NCBI GenBank assembly: GCA_002862125.1
Contig: PHSP01000002.1
Span: forward strand, 149,842 to 213,841
DNA: 64,000 nucleotides
Origin: Methylobacter sp. KS41
GTDB taxonomy: Bacteria; Pseudomonadota; Gammaproteobacteria; Methylococcales; Methylomonadaceae
Direction of reading: 5' to 3'
The notes under the pieces are model-generated. The model was not told the DNA's origin. It did not search any database and saw nothing but the letters and a program-made list of their open reading frames with translations. A program made the translations under genes and the position numbers. The stretch's first letter is position 1. The number at the start of each line of letters is the position of its first letter. Positions 62,864 to 64,000 of this stretch are shown in pieces.

Positions 62864-63226
62864 CTATCGACTTCGGCCTTGAATGTCAATCTGCTTCGAA
62901 AAGTGTCCACTAACAGCGTCGAAGAGTGTGCAGTTTAATTTTGAGCCTATTCCATTTAAGTTCCTTTTTTCCGCAGAAAGCACATTCATGCTCGCCGTAT
63001 AGAGCGCATCGCGCCCAGACGCTGCGTCGAACTCTTTGCCAAGCCGCCCAATATATTTGGGCTTGTGATTCACCACTGGCAACATACCCCTGAGAAAAAG
63101 CAGCCGTCCAGACTGCACCGTTTCCACATAAGCGCCCAAGGGAGTTGGCGGAGTCGGCAAGTCGATTCCAAGCGCCTTCAATCGCTGTTCAGCGTCGATT
63201 GAAGGCGTGTCGCCTGTCTCTACCAT
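62864..63226 (-). pseudogene. RidA/YjgF-family protein, C-terminal half lost
   Basis: SIDAEQRLKALGIDLPTPPT, PLGAYVETVQSGRLLFLRGM, LPVVNHKPKYIGRLGKEFDA and GRDALYTASMNVLSAEKRN match the first two-thirds of a RidA-type protein (about 155 residues). After NVLSAEK the expected sequence (hinge, the Arg-bearing RVVRL and CVEI-like ends) is replaced by unrelated residues (NGIGSKLNCTLFDAVSGHFS). On the same strand, about 62752-62910, another frame reads RLTFKAEVDSLITPLLDEIQ, perhaps a foreign fragment. The start codon overlaps the SDR stop. RidA normally hydrolyses reactive enamines. Confidence 0.65.
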
Positions 63227-63954
63227 TTGCCGCTGTGCGCACCGCCGTCTACGTGCAGCACCTCCCCTGTAATCTGCCGAGCTTCCGTCAGATAAACGAC
63301 AGCGCTGGCAATGTCTTCAACCGTGGAGATTGTGCCCATGGGCGAAAGCGTTTTCAGGAAGTCCTTTGGATCGTTGGCGTGAAGTGGGGTGTCGACAGAG
63401 CCAGGGGCTACAGCATTGAAGCGAATGTGCTCTTTCGCATACTCAGAAGCCAAGTTTCTCAATGCTGCTTCCAGTCCGCCTTTAGTGATCATAGGAAGGG
63501 AGACAGGAATCCCGGCAATCGGATTCTCCACCAACGATGTGGTGATGCTCACGATGCTGCCGCCTGACTTTTGTGCCAACATCTGTTTAACTGCAAGCTG
63601 CGTGATGTAAATGAAGCCTTCGAGGTTAGTGGAAACGAGAGCTTTAAAGTCATCTGCCGTGTAATCGGTGAAGGGTTTCACAAAGAAAATACCAGCATTC
63701 GCGACTACAGCATCGATCGAGCCGAACTTTTTGATAGAGAGTTCCGCGACCTTCTGTGCTGTCTCAAATTGACCTATGTCGCCGTCGATTAAGGCAAGGT
63801 GGTCGGAAGCTGAAAATTCCTTCGATTTCGTCGCGTTCCGCGAGGTTCCGACAACATTGTATCCGCGCGCCAGAAACGCTTGAACGACACCCGCGCCAAT
63901 ACCCTGCGAGGCTCCTGTAACGATGACTGTTTTCTGTTTGCTTGTTGTAGGTGG
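63220..63954 (-). pseudogene. short-chain dehydrogenase/reductase lacking a start codon
   Basis: The open frame starts right after a TAA at 63955-63957 with PPTTSKQKTVIVTGASQGIG (Rossmann motif TGASQGIG), then NVVGTSRNATKSKEF, NAGIFFVKP, and the C-terminal part with VSITTSLVENPI, where a Ser-x12-Tyr-x3-Lys layout is expected but SLPMITKGGLEAALRN has Met for the catalytic Tyr. It ends DGGAHSGKW. No ATG, GTG or TTG lies between the stop and the Rossmann motif; the first candidate is an internal GTG at 63681, which would omit the cofactor site. Thus probably broken at the 5' end, or a start lies in another frame via indel. Confidence 0.65.
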
Positions 63955-64000
63955 TTACCCAAAGAGGCTTAAAACCGGCGCATAAAGACTAAAATCTCCC

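Overview
The window reads as chromosomal DNA of a gammaproteobacterium, most plausibly a type I methanotroph (Methylococcales, Methylobacter/Methylomonas-like). This is inferred from the gene families (an XrtA/PEP-CTERM-type exopolysaccharide locus, asd-fimV, a CIO-type bd oxidase, glycogen phosphorylase with trmL) and from the moderate, uneven GC content. No rRNA or tRNA gene and no CRISPR array was recognised.

Layout. 1-15.8 kb is mostly housekeeping: a split YeeE/YedE sulfur transporter, a YheT-type hydrolase, glgP-trmL, a carboxylesterase, a rhomboid protease, a DEAD-box helicase, a bd-type quinol oxidase, an intact-looking IS1634-family element with perfect 19-bp ends, trxC and a TauE-type permease. 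16.0-24.6 kb is a small biosynthetic gene cluster made of two divergent operons. Leftward run an FAD-dependent halogenase-like enzyme, a ketosynthase, a hotdog dehydratase, a 45-codon internally deleted FabG relic, and a second ketosynthase, which is the order of aryl-polyene KS-DH-KR-KS operons. Rightward run a carrier protein, a condensation-like acyltransferase, an amino-acid adenylating enzyme and a prolyl-carrier-protein-dehydrogenase-like flavoprotein, which is the enzyme set that makes pyrrole-2-carboxyl thioesters. The halogenase-like enzyme, pyrrole module and polyene enzymes together suggest a (possibly halogenated) pyrrolyl-polyketide or polyene; the combination is the most novel item here.

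24.8-30.3 kb is a 2-oxoglutarate dehydrogenase operon (sucA-sucB-lpd) whose E3-like flavoprotein has lost both redox-active cysteines and the catalytic histidine. 30.6-35.9 kb holds a CBS-domain protein, adk, asd and fimV. 36.5-52.9 kb is a long co-directional exopolysaccharide locus: PrsT lipoprotein, sugar-nucleotide epimerase and dehydrogenase, export porin, chain-length regulator, tyrosine autokinase, outer-membrane protein, ATPase, deacetylase, FemAB-like protein, glycosyltransferase and amidotransferase. No exosortase gene is present where related loci usually carry one.

53-64 kb is a decayed accessory region. It has a transposase fragment cut by IS21-type ends arranged right-end to left-end, an istA stump joined to a truncated SIR2 gene, and a wrecked type I restriction locus: hsdR and fic fused by deletion, an orphan hsdS, a DUF559 nuclease gene between 36-bp direct repeats, a KilA-N C-terminal stump, and no hsdM. 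Further on are an extra RlmN/Cfr-like radical SAM enzyme, a DUF3581-GyrI deletion junction, a DUF1348 pseudogene, a glutathione transferase, and RidA/SDR genes with damaged ends.
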